Under the pieces are notes generated by a model that was given only the letters and a program-made list of their open reading frames with translations, was not told the DNA's origin and ran no database searches. A DNA stretch of 64,000 nt. Source: Iodobacter fluviatilis. GTDB lineage: Bacteria > Pseudomonadota > Gammaproteobacteria > Burkholderiales > Chitinibacteraceae. The position numbers were made by a program, and so were the translations under genes. Location of the stretch: NCBI RefSeq assembly GCF_900451195.1, contig NZ_UGHR01000004.1:124001-188000 (forward strand), read 5' to 3'. Each line of letters starts with the position of its first letter. The stretch's first letter is position 1. Shown here in pieces: positions 1 to 9,505 of the stretch.

Positions 1-106
1 AATCATCAAAAGTATTTTGAATGCCATTTACAAAAACCACGGCAGCGGGCGCAGCAAAAACCGGGCTGGCTATTAAAGTGGCAAGCAGGATAAGGCGTTT
101 CAGCAT
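1..106 (-). CDS. Secreted protein, N-terminal fragment (runs off the window)
   Basis: Only the first 35 codons are present. The translation begins MLKRLILLATLIASPVFA, a typical Sec signal peptide (two positive residues, hydrophobic core, A-x-A-like cleavage site), followed by AAPAAVVFVNGIQN. A good ribosome binding site (AGGAGCT) lies 4 bases upstream of the ATG. The mature part is too short to assign a family; export to the periplasm or beyond is the only supported statement. Confidence 0.6.
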   Translation of the reverse strand, partial: MLKRLILLATLIASPVFAAPAAVVFVNGIQNTFDD

Positions 107-143
107 GGTTAGCTCCTGTTTTGTGTCGGGGTAAAGCGTGGTT

Positions 144-722
144 TCAGTTGTCTAAACGTGCAGGCTGGAAATCGCAGGGCTGATTGCCGGGATCAGCAAA
201 ATACTGGCCGGCGGCCAAGGTTTGAAAGCGTAAATAGGCCTCGGTACGCTGGGGTGTGCCCAGCATTTCGGCGCGGGTCTTGAGCAGCTCGTCATACATG
301 GCGTGCACTGTTTTGCCGGTTTTTTGAGTGACGCCCTCGCTCATCAAGCAGGCAATGCCACGGGCAATTTTCTCACCCGCCAGCTTGGCTTGTTCCGGGG
401 TGGATACCTCATAAATGGCGCTGCTCCAGCCCTGGGCCAGCTGGGTAAAAGCGAGCTGGCTGACCTGGGAGGTGGCGTAATGCTGCCTGATATAAGCATT
501 AACCTCATCGGGTACGCCATCGTGATTTTGGTCTTGATCCTTTACCCGCTCTGCTGATCCGGCTGTGGATGCGGCACTAAGCCAAGGGGCTTTTACACTG
601 ATGATGCCGGAGGGGGAAGAAGAAGGGGGTGCTGCGGGGGGGGATTGCGCGTCTGCAGGCCATTGTGAGTAAGCGCTCAGGGCAATCAGGGAGGCTGCAG
701 CAATTAAATAAGGCCATTTCAT
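144..722 (-). CDS. Secreted hypothetical protein with a possible Ca-binding Asp-rich loop
   Basis: 192 aa from the ATG at 722. I chose this start over the longer frame to 815 because it opens directly with a signal peptide (MKWPYLIAAASLIALSAYS) while the extra 31 residues would precede it. The mature protein has a Pro/Ser-rich linker (PPAAPPSSSPSG), then DQDQNHDGVPDEVNAYI, which resembles an EF-hand/dockerin-like calcium loop (Asp at alternate positions followed by a helix). The C-terminal half is helical with no motif I recognise. It follows the truncated signal-peptide gene on the same strand, 37 bases away, so the pair may be co-transcribed in reverse order (this gene upstream). Function unknown. 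Confidence 0.6.
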   Translation of the reverse strand: MKWPYLIAAASLIALSAYSQWPADAQSPPAAPPSSSPSGIISVKAPWLSAASTAGSAERVKDQDQNHDGVPDEVNAYIRQHYATSQVSQLAFTQLAQGWSSAIYEVSTPEQAKLAGEKIARGIACLMSEGVTQKTGKTVHAMYDELLKTRAEMLGTPQRTEAYLRFQTLAAGQYFADPGNQPCDFQPARLDN

Positions 723-810
723 GGCGATAGACCCGGTCAGTTTAAATGTGAATAAAAGCCATTGTTTGATTGCCTCAGGCAAGGGTTTAAGGGCTTGGCA
801 TCCGGTGGTG

Positions 811-838
811 ATCAATCCGGGCTTTCACCCGGATTGAT
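811..838. repeat. Perfect 11-bp inverted repeat upstream of a secreted-protein gene
   Basis: ATCAATCCGGG (811-821) and CCCGGATTGAT (828-838) are exact reverse complements separated by 6 bases. It lies between the stop of the large exoprotein gene (974) and the start of the minus-strand gene ending at 144. There is no T-run, so it is not a clear intrinsic terminator; an operator or an mRNA stem are both possible. Confidence 0.5.
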
Positions 839-973
839 ACGCTCCGCCTTGGGTATAACGAGATCTTGCCGGTCCAGCTCTTAATAGCCCGATCATCGTT
901 AAATTTAATCATATTGAATATAAGCTATTTGATTTACCTGTTGCGTAAGATACACGCAGGCAAGGTATAAGCA

Positions 974-3900
974 TTATTTTGCAGAAATAAGGGCTCCATC
1001 GATGACTTGCGCTTGGTTGGTCACACCCACGTGAAGTACGGGTGTGTTGCCCTTGCTAATTTTATCTATGCCCTTAGAAATCACTTCAACAGGCGAGGTG
1101 GATGCGTTAATACCAACAGAGACCGAATATTCCCGGCCGCTAAGCTGATGCGTTTCAACCTGGCCGATTGCTGCTTTGCCCGCCGCGGATTCTACTTTAG
1201 CGCCGGTCAAAACCGATTTACCGGCTACATCCAGCGTTACACTCTGCTTGCCGCTGATGCCTGATTCGGTTTTTACAATATCGCTGGCGCTATGTTTAAT
1301 GGCTAAATCAAGCGATGGGGTGATTGATGAGCCTTCTTTATCGTGGCCAAGCAGCGCTTCTTTAATACCATTGCCTGCTTTACGCGCTAGGCCATCTACT
1401 TTGCCACCCTCAGATGGGCCGCTAGTGAGTTGCTCTGGCAGGGTGACGCTGCCGCCGTCTTTGGCAGAAAAGCTAACACCTTGAGTGGTGTCGGTTTTTA
1501 GGCCTTTGTTAAAGGCGAAGCTTTCGTATTTGTCTGCTACTTTATCTGCTGCCTTACTGACGGCGTCGGTGGCTTTGTTTTTTACGGTATCACCCAGCCC
1601 ACCTAATTTATCGGCAACTAGGCCTTTGTTACCCTGATGTTTTTCAGCATTCAGGCCAAGGCTGATATCTACCTTGGTGCTGTGGTCTCTGTCTTGCTGG
1701 CTGCTCACGATTAAATCACCGCCCACTTTGCCGCTTACCGCATCGGCCTTGATATTGCCGCCCTGAATGCTTACATCTTTGCCGCTATTGATGCTGACCT
1801 TGCCCGCATCGATACTGGCATTTTGGTGCTGCAAGATATCTTGCTTATCTACACCCACGGCTACTTTAGCGTTAAAGCCGTAGGTGTCCTTGCCTTCATC
1901 TACCTTGCCATTGCTGTCTTTATTAAAGGATTGGCCTGCTTTTGCGCCGCCCCCAATGGCTACATTCCAGTTATTAGCTTCTTTGCTGGATTGGGCAGAT
2001 TGAATGTTGATGCCACCATTGGCAGCATCCAGCGCCACGTTTTCTGCTTTAACTTGCGTGCCCGTTAGGCTCACTGCATCCTTGGCCGCTGCGCCTGCAC
2101 TGATCACTACATTGCCCGTACTATTAATGCTGCCTGCAGTCTGGCTATGGGCCGATTCATTCACCTTGCCGATATTAAAATCGGCAGCAAAGTTCACATT
2201 GCCGGATGATTTTTCGCTGCTTTCGCTGGAGCCGCCGCCCCCGCTGATATTGCCGCCAATCGCAGATCCGGTTTTGCTGCTGCTATTGTTGCCTGCCTGA
2301 AAATCCACCTTGCCGGTGGCTTGTAGCGTGACATCGCCTGCAGCCGTTTGCTTGCCAATCTGTGTGCCTTGCAGGGTCAAATCTTTACCCGATTTAATTT
2401 CTACGCCGCCCTTGCCATCTAGGCTGCTAACGATCGCCGTGCTGGATTTACTTTCGCTGCTGTTAATTTGCCCGCCCACACCCGCGCCGCCGCTGGCAGA
2501 AGAGCTGACATTTACATTGAGCTTGGCATTGCCACCTACGCTGCTGCTGCTGGCGCTTTGGCTGTTATTCGCCTGATCAAAGCGCACATCGCCACCGGCA
2601 TGGATGACGGTTTTGCCTTCGCCTGCATTGATTTGGCTTCCCTGATAGCTGGCATGATCTTGCACATTTATATTGATGCCTTGCTTAGCATTGATGCTGC
2701 CGGTAACGGCATCCGATTGGCTGGATGCAGTGGTTTGATTGCCACCTTTGCCGCTGGCATTCACATTTACATCTTTACCGGTTTCGGTATAAACCCGCGC
2801 ATCTGCTTGGCCCTGCACGGTGTTTTGTGTGGACGATTGCGTATTGGCTGCGGCGCTTAAATCATGGCTGCCTGCTTGGATATTTACGGCACCATTTGCC
2901 TTGTATTGCGTGGCTTGATCGCTCAGTGCGCCTTTGCTGGTGATATTGATATCTTTGCCGCTGATCTGGCTAACAATCGCCTTGCTGCTGTCGCTGCTGC
3001 TTTGGCCATTGCCCGCTTTAACCTGCACATCAATACCTACATTGGGCGCGCCAATTTTGCCTGCCACCGAGGCAATGGCAAGGGTATCGCCGACTTTGCC
3101 GGTGATTAGCCCATTAACGGCTTTTTCAACAGGCCGGGTTACTTTGCTGTAATCCACATTGGCGCCGATATCCACACTCCAATTACTGCTCTTGGTATCG
3201 GTATGGCTGGTATTGGTGGCGGCTTTGTTATCAATGCTGTCGGCCTTTAGTGCAACATTGCCACCCGCTGCCAGTTGTGAGCCTTCATTACTGATCTTGC
3301 CTGCATTGATGTTTAAATCGCCTGCTGTTTTTACCGATGAGGTGTTGGCAGTGGATTTGTTGCTATCGGTTTGTTGGCTGCTTTGGCCTACTTCATAGCC
3401 GCTGCCTGCTTTATCAATGCCGCCGGTGTAATAAAAGCCACCGCCGGTGACAGTGCTGCTGGTGCTGGATTTCTCTGTATCTTGCGAGGCGGTAATGGCC
3501 ACATTCTTGCCACTGATGTCTGCATTACCTGTTGTGGTTTCAACGGTAGAGCCTTTAATGGCCACATCGTTGCCTGCGTTCACGCTAATACTGCCGCCAC
3601 TGAGCACTGAACCGGTGTTGCTGGTTTTTTCGATATCGGTTTTGGTTTCGGTGTGCTCAATGCGCACGCCAGCCCGATATTGCTTATCGCTTTGTTCTTT
3701 GGCGTAGCCGTTCACTTCCAGCTTGGTTTCTGTGCCCTTGCTGGTTTCGGCATTGGCGGCGCTGCTGATCTCTACATTGCCTTTGGCGGCAAGGCTGAGC
3801 TGGTCTTTTGCCTTGATATTGCTGCCAATCACGGCGATATCTTGGGCAGAAACGATGTTTAAATCGGTATCAGATTGCAAAGTGGATGCCTGATTGGCTT

Positions 3901-5860
3901 CAACGCTGCTTTTGGTCTGATTGGAGTTGCTGGTGATATTAAACACCGTGCCATTACGCTGATCGATGCTGGTTTTGCTTAAATCATGCGCGCTGTCAAT
4001 GATTACTCCGCCCGCTGTGGCTTGGGCATAAGCGCCTTGGCTGGCCTTTACCGTGCTGCCATTGATGCGTATGCCTTGCCCGCCAATCAGGCTTAATTTG
4101 CCTGCGCTAATAATATTGGAGCGCACATTAATGCTTTGATCTGCGCCATTATTTTTTTCACCCCCGCCGCCTATCCCGCCCCAGTATTTTTGCTGGTTTT
4201 GAGTCTGGCTGCTGTTGGCAATGGCCTGTGTAGCAATATTAAGCGTGCCTTTAGCGGCAATCTGGCTGTCTGCACCGGTATTAATCTGTGCGCCCGTGGC
4301 ATCAATATTGCCTGCGGCGTTGATAATCAGTGATTTTCCGCTTTGCAATGACGTGCTTACTAGGCGCTCGCTGCTGCTGCTGTTATCCCATGAGCCGGTT
4401 TGCAGGCTGGCCCCATCGTTTTTACGATTGCCCTTGTCTGATTTGCTATCGCGCTCGACCAAGCCCGCTAGGGCGATATTGCCGCTGGCTGCCAGCTCTA
4501 ATTGATTAGCAGCTTGAATGCTGCTGCCTTTCAGATTGAGGTCTCCCCCCGTAGCGCTGATTTGAATATCGTTACTGGCTTTAATCCGCGTGCCAATTTG
4601 CTGCTCTGTGCTGCTGGATTCGGCCTTGTTATATGCCCAAGAGTTTTTCCATTCATTCTTGCTGCTGCTTTCGCTATTGCTGAGCAGCTGGCCATCCAAA
4701 TTAACCATGGCTGCGCTGAGGCTTAGATTTTTGCTATCGATATCTGTAGCGGCAAGCGTTGCGGTATGGCTGGCCTTGATACTGATCTCATCGCCTTGGA
4801 TGCTGCTGCGCTCAATACTGCTTTTGCTGCTGGCAGATTTTTTATCAGTTTCGCCGGTTTTCCAGATAAACCAGCTTTCATCATGGCTTTGGTCTTGCGT
4901 GTTTTTAGTGCTGATCTTGCCGCTGCTTTCAATATCTTGGGCTTGCAGGGCAATGGCTTGGCCTTTGAGCTGTGCCGCATTAAGCGCCAGCTTGCCCGCG
5001 CTTTCAATATTAAGCGCTTCCTGCCCCTGAATTTGGCCTGTGATATTGACGCCAGCCCCAGCTGCCGTGCTGATTAAATTAACGCGCCCAGCCTGAATTG
5101 CGCCAAGGTAATAGCTATCTAAAGAGCCACTCACTGTAGGGGCGGTACTGGTGCTGAGCATTTTGCCGCTGATGCTATCCACCGAATGGTCGAAAGCCAC
5201 GCTATTAAAGCCAGCCACTGCATTGACGGCATTTTGTGCCTGCACATTGCCGCGCACATCAATACGTGGCGCGATTAAATCCAATACCTTTTCGCCGCGT
5301 GCGCCGCCAGTTTGTACCTGCAATAAATTATTATTTTTTGCGGCTTCTAATGATTGGATCTGGCCTTCTTGCACATTGGCATTACCCACCAGTAATGAAG
5401 CGCGCGGGGTATTGATAAAGCCGCAGCCATTGCAAGTAATGCCATTGGGATTGGCCAATACATAATCGGCAGCCATGCCAAAGATTTCTTGTTTACCTAA
5501 TAGCAAGGACGGATTGCGGCTGACCACTTCATTTAAAATCACTTTAGCGGCCTGATTACCCAATTGGCTGTTGGCATTAAGCTGGCCCGCCAATTGTGAT
5601 TGCCCGGCAATGGTGGAGTTATTTAAAACAGCCCCGGCCGTGCCTACATTAAAGTCTTTAAATTGGTTATGCGATAAACCGGCGGCACTAGGTGCAACAA
5701 TATTAACCACGGCTGCGCCATTGTTCGCAGTGCTGATTTGCGCCTGCTTTGCGGCATCGCCCCCGGCTACAATCCCGTTGGCTGATACATTTTCTGTCAG
5801 CACAAAGGCCATAATGAGTGCGGCAGAGATTTTGCCGCTGATTGATAGATTAAAGTTCAT
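974..5860 (-). CDS. Two-partner secretion exoprotein (filamentous haemagglutinin/TpsA family)
   Basis: 1628 aa. Residues 1-27 form a signal peptide ending ENVSA. Residues about 30-280 are the TPS (haemagglutination activity) domain, with the diagnostic NPNGI at 137-141 followed by TCNGCG at 142-147, the only Cys pair I see, as in FHA and CdiA proteins. The rest is a very long Ser/Gly/Asn/Lys-rich series of beta-helix repeats (GKDVNI, GGSISVNAG, GNVALKAD style), expected to form a right-handed beta-helix fibre. The protein ends in ISAK without a VENN pretoxin motif or a recognisable toxin domain, so adhesin/haemagglutinin is more likely than contact-dependent inhibition, unless the 3' end has been lost. 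Its outer-membrane transporter is encoded upstream (6230-7909). The ATG has AGAGG in front of it. Confidence 0.9.
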   Translation of the reverse strand: MNFNLSISGKISAALIMAFVLTENVSANGIVAGGDAAKQAQISTANNGAAVVNIVAPSAAGLSHNQFKDFNVGTAGAVLNNSTIAGQSQLAGQLNANSQLGNQAAKVILNEVVSRNPSLLLGKQEIFGMAADYVLANPNGITCNGCGFINTPRASLLVGNANVQEGQIQSLEAAKNNNLLQVQTGGARGEKVLDLIAPRIDVRGNVQAQNAVNAVAGFNSVAFDHSVDSISGKMLSTSTAPTVSGSLDSYYLGAIQAGRVNLISTAAGAGVNITGQIQGQEALNIESAGKLALNAAQLKGQAIALQAQDIESSGKISTKNTQDQSHDESWFIWKTGETDKKSASSKSSIERSSIQGDEISIKASHTATLAATDIDSKNLSLSAAMVNLDGQLLSNSESSSKNEWKNSWAYNKAESSSTEQQIGTRIKASNDIQISATGGDLNLKGSSIQAANQLELAASGNIALAGLVERDSKSDKGNRKNDGASLQTGSWDNSSSSERLVSTSLQSGKSLIINAAGNIDATGAQINTGADSQIAAKGTLNIATQAIANSSQTQNQQKYWGGIGGGGEKNNGADQSINVRSNIISAGKLSLIGGQGIRINGSTVKASQGAYAQATAGGVIIDSAHDLSKTSIDQRNGTVFNITSNSNQTKSSVEANQASTLQSDTDLNIVSAQDIAVIGSNIKAKDQLSLAAKGNVEISSAANAETSKGTETKLEVNGYAKEQSDKQYRAGVRIEHTETKTDIEKTSNTGSVLSGGSISVNAGNDVAIKGSTVETTTGNADISGKNVAITASQDTEKSSTSSTVTGGGFYYTGGIDKAGSGYEVGQSSQQTDSNKSTANTSSVKTAGDLNINAGKISNEGSQLAAGGNVALKADSIDNKAATNTSHTDTKSSNWSVDIGANVDYSKVTRPVEKAVNGLITGKVGDTLAIASVAGKIGAPNVGIDVQVKAGNGQSSSDSSKAIVSQISGKDINITSKGALSDQATQYKANGAVNIQAGSHDLSAAANTQSSTQNTVQGQADARVYTETGKDVNVNASGKGGNQTTASSQSDAVTGSINAKQGININVQDHASYQGSQINAGEGKTVIHAGGDVRFDQANNSQSASSSSVGGNAKLNVNVSSSASGGAGVGGQINSSESKSSTAIVSSLDGKGGVEIKSGKDLTLQGTQIGKQTAAGDVTLQATGKVDFQAGNNSSSKTGSAIGGNISGGGGSSESSEKSSGNVNFAADFNIGKVNESAHSQTAGSINSTGNVVISAGAAAKDAVSLTGTQVKAENVALDAANGGINIQSAQSSKEANNWNVAIGGGAKAGQSFNKDSNGKVDEGKDTYGFNAKVAVGVDKQDILQHQNASIDAGKVSINSGKDVSIQGGNIKADAVSGKVGGDLIVSSQQDRDHSTKVDISLGLNAEKHQGNKGLVADKLGGLGDTVKNKATDAVSKAADKVADKYESFAFNKGLKTDTTQGVSFSAKDGGSVTLPEQLTSGPSEGGKVDGLARKAGNGIKEALLGHDKEGSSITPSLDLAIKHSASDIVKTESGISGKQSVTLDVAGKSVLTGAKVESAAGKAAIGQVETHQLSGREYSVSVGINASTSPVEVISKGIDKISKGNTPVLHVGVTNQAQVIDGALISAK

Positions 5861-6229
5861 TATTCGTGCCTCTTGAGTTTGTTGAGCAGAGTGCTAATCA
5901 CCACATGGTTTATCGCAAAAAATTGTTTTGAAGGTGCTATTAGCAAAGGCTAATACAGCCCTGCATGGCTTGCCTAATAGGGTATTCACACTAAAAGTCA
6001 TTTTTTTTTGAAAACGGGCAAAATAGGGGGTGATTAAGACTCATTGTTCTTTGCAAACGCTTAGTCGCCGCAAATTTATGCTTCTTGCAGATGTACTTTG
6101 TGAATATTGCAGATTGAATTTTGAGGAAAGGAATTAGATTGATTTAAGGGCGAGTGCCAAAAAGCTGTGCAGGGTGGGCACGCGTGGGCCTAAAAACTTG
6201 CACACCCTATCATTGAGAGAAAAGCCGCT
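5861..6229. other. Intergenic region between tpsB and tpsA
   Basis: 369 bases, AT-rich, with no supportable gene. It must hold the 5' leader of the exoprotein gene and possibly its own promoter; I could not pick a convincing -35/-10 pair. A T8 run lies near 6001. Confidence 0.5.
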
Positions 6230-7909
6230 TTAAAACTGCCAGCTTAATCTGGAAATAATCTGGCCTTCCTCATGTTTAAATCCACCCGGCATATAGAGCG
6301 CACGGTTGTATTCCAAATCAATATTAAAATCCTGCATATTTAAGCTTAAGCCCAAAGTCATTCCAGCTAAGCTTTGATAGCCAATATTAGTTTGTAAAAC
6401 TCGCCCAGCATCGATGCCAATTCTTGGGCTTAAATATGCGCCCGCCAGAGGCAGGCGGGCAGATAGGGCATTGCGCCAATACCAACCTGTATCGCCCGAT
6501 AAAGAATTGCGTTTAAAGCCATGGATTGCTGACTGGCTGGCCAGCTCTAATTGCTCGATGGCGGGTAGGCGATCACGGCTGCCTTGCCAGCTCCAGCTGC
6601 TTTGCAGGCTGATGGCTTGCTCTGCAATCATAAAATTGCGATAGAGCTTTATCCCCAGTTTGGCCTTGGCGAATTCCGGTGTGGGCCAGTCGGCGATGGG
6701 CCGCTCTTGATCTGCTCCAAACCAGCTGAGGCCTTTTTCCAGTGATGCATCCAGCACCCAGATGCCGCTGTCGCTGATCAGCATCTGGTTAAAACCCAGC
6801 TCCATCACGGTGAGCTTGGGGCTGCTGATATCCAGCCAGCCATCTTCAAAATAATTATCCGAGCGCTTATGACTAAGCTGCACGCTGGCCGTGCTGGTGG
6901 AGCGTTGGCTGCGGGCAAGTACCCGATCAAGGCGCACGCCGCTTTGGCTAGATTCACCTGATAGCTGCACGGCATAGATATCTAACTGCTGGGTATTTAA
7001 ATATCGGGATTCACTGGCAAAGGCGCTGAGTGTCCAGTAACCATAGGGCAGGGAGTAAAACAAAGAGCTACTGCGGCTATAGCGGGTATTGGGATTATCC
7101 GTGGTGCTTTGGGTCGATAAGCTAATAAAATCAGACGCCGCAAATGGGCTATCCCAAGATGCGTTGATGCCAGCAATCCACTCGCCGGTTGATTCTTGCC
7201 CAGAGTCATTGAGCGACACGCCGCCATGCCAAGGCTGGGATTCAGGATTGCGCAGCAAGAGGATTGAGCCGCCCTGAGCTGCGCCGGGCAAAATATCGAC
7301 CGTGGCATGGTTGGATTGCAAGCGATTAGCCTGATCCAGCCCCTGATCGATATCTTTAATATTCAGGGGCTGCCCGATCACATCGGGAAACAAAGTGGCC
7401 GTGTTCAGGCGGCGGTCGCTACTTTGGATTGCTTCAACATGGCCTTCTACGGCCCTCAGCGTTAGTACCCCGTCTGCATCCGGGCCGGATGCCAGAATGC
7501 GCGCGGCAATATAGCCTTTTTGCACGTAGAGCGTGGTGAGCGCCTGAATAAAGCGGTTGATATCCTGATTGCTCAGGCATTCGGCATTGGGCCGCTCTAG
7601 CGCATTCACTTCTGCATGGCTTAGCAGTGAAATACCCGCTAGTTTCAGCCCTTTGATGGCAAGGCAATCGAATTCCTGCATGGTGGAGGCGGGAGTATCT
7701 GGTAGGGGGCTGTCGTCATTTTTAAGCTGACGCATGCGGTGATCATTCACAATGCTGCGAAACCGATCCGCGTTTTCTTGCATCATGCGGCGGGATTGCT
7801 CTTCCACCGATTGCTGCATGATATGCACCGGCTTCGTATCTGCAGCTGCGCCTGCCACGCTAAAGCCGGCAAGCAGGGCAGATAAAAGAGTGCGTTGAGG
7901 ATTCGTCAA
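6230..7909 (-). CDS. TpsB outer-membrane transporter (ShlB/FhaC/HecB family)
   Basis: About 559 aa from a proposed TTG start at 7909; the open frame continues to an ATG at 8110. Family features: POTRA_2-like region (about residues 80-230, FDCLAIKGLKLAGI to VQKGYIAARI, then LTLRAVEGHVEAI), followed by a beta-barrel with the characteristic GYWTLSAF, LSHKRSDNYFEDGW and the terminal aromatic residue (SRLSWQF). It exports the adjacent TPS exoprotein across the outer membrane. Start: from TTG 7909 the protein begins MTNPQRTLLSALLAGFSVAGAAA, a good signal peptide; the 67-residue extension from 8110 would be unusual for a Sec substrate. AAAGAG lies upstream of the TTG. An overlapping ATG in another frame is described in the findings. 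Confidence 0.85.
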   Translation of the reverse strand: MTNPQRTLLSALLAGFSVAGAAADTKPVHIMQQSVEEQSRRMMQENADRFRSIVNDHRMRQLKNDDSPLPDTPASTMQEFDCLAIKGLKLAGISLLSHAEVNALERPNAECLSNQDINRFIQALTTLYVQKGYIAARILASGPDADGVLTLRAVEGHVEAIQSSDRRLNTATLFPDVIGQPLNIKDIDQGLDQANRLQSNHATVDILPGAAQGGSILLLRNPESQPWHGGVSLNDSGQESTGEWIAGINASWDSPFAASDFISLSTQSTTDNPNTRYSRSSSLFYSLPYGYWTLSAFASESRYLNTQQLDIYAVQLSGESSQSGVRLDRVLARSQRSTSTASVQLSHKRSDNYFEDGWLDISSPKLTVMELGFNQMLISDSGIWVLDASLEKGLSWFGADQERPIADWPTPEFAKAKLGIKLYRNFMIAEQAISLQSSWSWQGSRDRLPAIEQLELASQSAIHGFKRNSLSGDTGWYWRNALSARLPLAGAYLSPRIGIDAGRVLQTNIGYQSLAGMTLGLSLNMQDFNIDLEYNRALYMPGGFKHEEGQIISRLSWQF

Positions 7910-8176
7910 TGTGGGCTCTTTGCTGATTGATTCATTTTCCTTTTTTAAACTAGGCAAGTTGTAAATGAATGTCTGTACTTCATAGTGCTTAGTGGAAGAT
8001 GCTAGGTGCTGCGTATTGCATGGCTGAGCAGGGGATGGGGTTTTAATCAGAAGGGGTGCGAAATGCTGTGCAGTATTGATATCAGCTAGGTTTAACGGCC
8101 AAACTTGCATGTTTTACTGGGAACCCCTTCTTAGTAAGGGATGCCCAGCTGAGCGTGAATGAAAAATCAGGCCTGC

Positions 8177-9415
8177 CTATGGCGCAATATGATTTTTATA
8201 CAATTTATTGTATTCAGATTCACCAAAGTATTTAATATATTCCTGCGTGGCAAAGGCATCCATGGTGCCGGAAATATAATCAGTAATCAGGCGGATTCTG
8301 TTTTCCTTGCCCACGCGGTAGCGTAATTCGGCGGGGAATAATTGCAAGTCCGGATTATATTGCTCATCCGAGTAAACCTGAAACAAGCCACGAATGATAT
8401 TTTCACCGCGTTTTTCATACTGCAGAATGCTTTTCTTTTTAAGTATCATTTTAGATAAAACATTCTTCAGGCCTGCTGCTAGCTTGGCGTGGTGCTGATA
8501 GCCAATTTCCTCTACACCATTATTGTTTACCACGGCAATATCTTTACACAGTGTGTTGATAATGGTGGATGTCAGTTCTTTAATAAAGATATAAGAGAAT
8601 TCTTCTGAGGTGCGCATTAAATAAGCGTCCCCAGCTTCTTTCTGGCAGGATTCAATAATATCTTTAAATGTGTCATAGGCATCGCTGTATTTTTCGCTGA
8701 TTTTAAAAGCGTAAAGCAGCTCACCCATATCCACCATATCGGCATTAATAGCGTCTTCTAAATCATGCGCAGCATAGGCAATTTCATCTGCAATATCCAT
8801 AATTTGCGCATCTATGCTTTTGGTATCGGTAATATTATTCTTATCTAATTGCTCTTTTAAAAAACTGTAATTATCATCGTAAAGAAATTTATTCGGGTTT
8901 TCTGCCGATGTATGAAAGTATTTAATCGTGCCCCAAATCGTGCGTAGGGTTAAATTCAGGCCGGAGTAATGAATACTTTTGGTTTCTAAATTGTGCACAA
9001 TTCTGAATGCCTGGGCATTGCCTTCATAGCCGCCCACATCTTTCGCCAGCAAATGCAAAACCCGCTCGCCATGGTGGCCAAATGGCGGGTTGCCAATATC
9101 ATGGATCAGCGCGCAGGTTTCGGTAACGGCGGGGTGCTTCAGGCCTAAATCCATGGCAATGCTGCGGGCAATCTGTGCCACTTCTAAGCTGTGTGTCAGT
9201 CGGTTGCGGCTGAATTTAGTGTTGTTTACGCTGAGCAGCTGCATCTTGCCTTGCAGGCGTCGGAAAGATGAGCAATACAAAACGCGGGCGTAATCGCGCA
9301 TATAGTTATCGCGGTCCCGGCCATCCATGCTTTTTTCGGCGTGGAAACGGTAAGCTAATTTTTCGGCTTCATTCTCTTTATGCTGAGCAAATTCCAGTGT
9401 TTCGGCTGAGTACAT
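8177..9415 (-). CDS. dgt: Deoxyguanosinetriphosphate triphosphohydrolase-like HD protein
   Basis: 412 aa from ATG 9415, which has AGGA 7 bases upstream; an in-frame GTG at 9451 is less well placed. HD-superfamily metal site residues are visible: H in RLTHSLEVAQIARSIA, the HD pair in LIHDIGNPPFGHHGE, and the distal D in DIADEIAYAAHDLEDA. The N-terminal RDRDNYMRDYARVLYCSSFRRL matches the dGTPase family signature (arginines near a nucleotide site). These enzymes cleave dNTPs to the deoxynucleoside and triphosphate, influencing dNTP pools and sometimes phage resistance. Substrate preference cannot be read from sequence. Confidence 0.85.
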   Translation of the reverse strand: MYSAETLEFAQHKENEAEKLAYRFHAEKSMDGRDRDNYMRDYARVLYCSSFRRLQGKMQLLSVNNTKFSRNRLTHSLEVAQIARSIAMDLGLKHPAVTETCALIHDIGNPPFGHHGERVLHLLAKDVGGYEGNAQAFRIVHNLETKSIHYSGLNLTLRTIWGTIKYFHTSAENPNKFLYDDNYSFLKEQLDKNNITDTKSIDAQIMDIADEIAYAAHDLEDAINADMVDMGELLYAFKISEKYSDAYDTFKDIIESCQKEAGDAYLMRTSEEFSYIFIKELTSTIINTLCKDIAVVNNNGVEEIGYQHHAKLAAGLKNVLSKMILKKKSILQYEKRGENIIRGLFQVYSDEQYNPDLQLFPAELRYRVGKENRIRLITDYISGTMDAFATQEYIKYFGESEYNKLYKNHIAP

Positions 9416-9505
9416 GGGGTTCCTGTTTTTAATCCTTTGTGAGGCATTCACAGCATTAGGTGATCTGCACTGGAGAGGGAAAATGCCCGGCTACGCCAAC
9501 AGCAT

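Noticed and set aside
4590..5077. Long open frames opposite the exoprotein gene
   Set aside because: They mirror the repetitive Ser/Gly codons of the minus-strand gene and have Leu/Ala-rich translations without start signals.
974..8110. Contact-dependent inhibition (CDI) locus
   Set aside because: No VENN motif, toxin domain or immunity gene is visible after the exoprotein.
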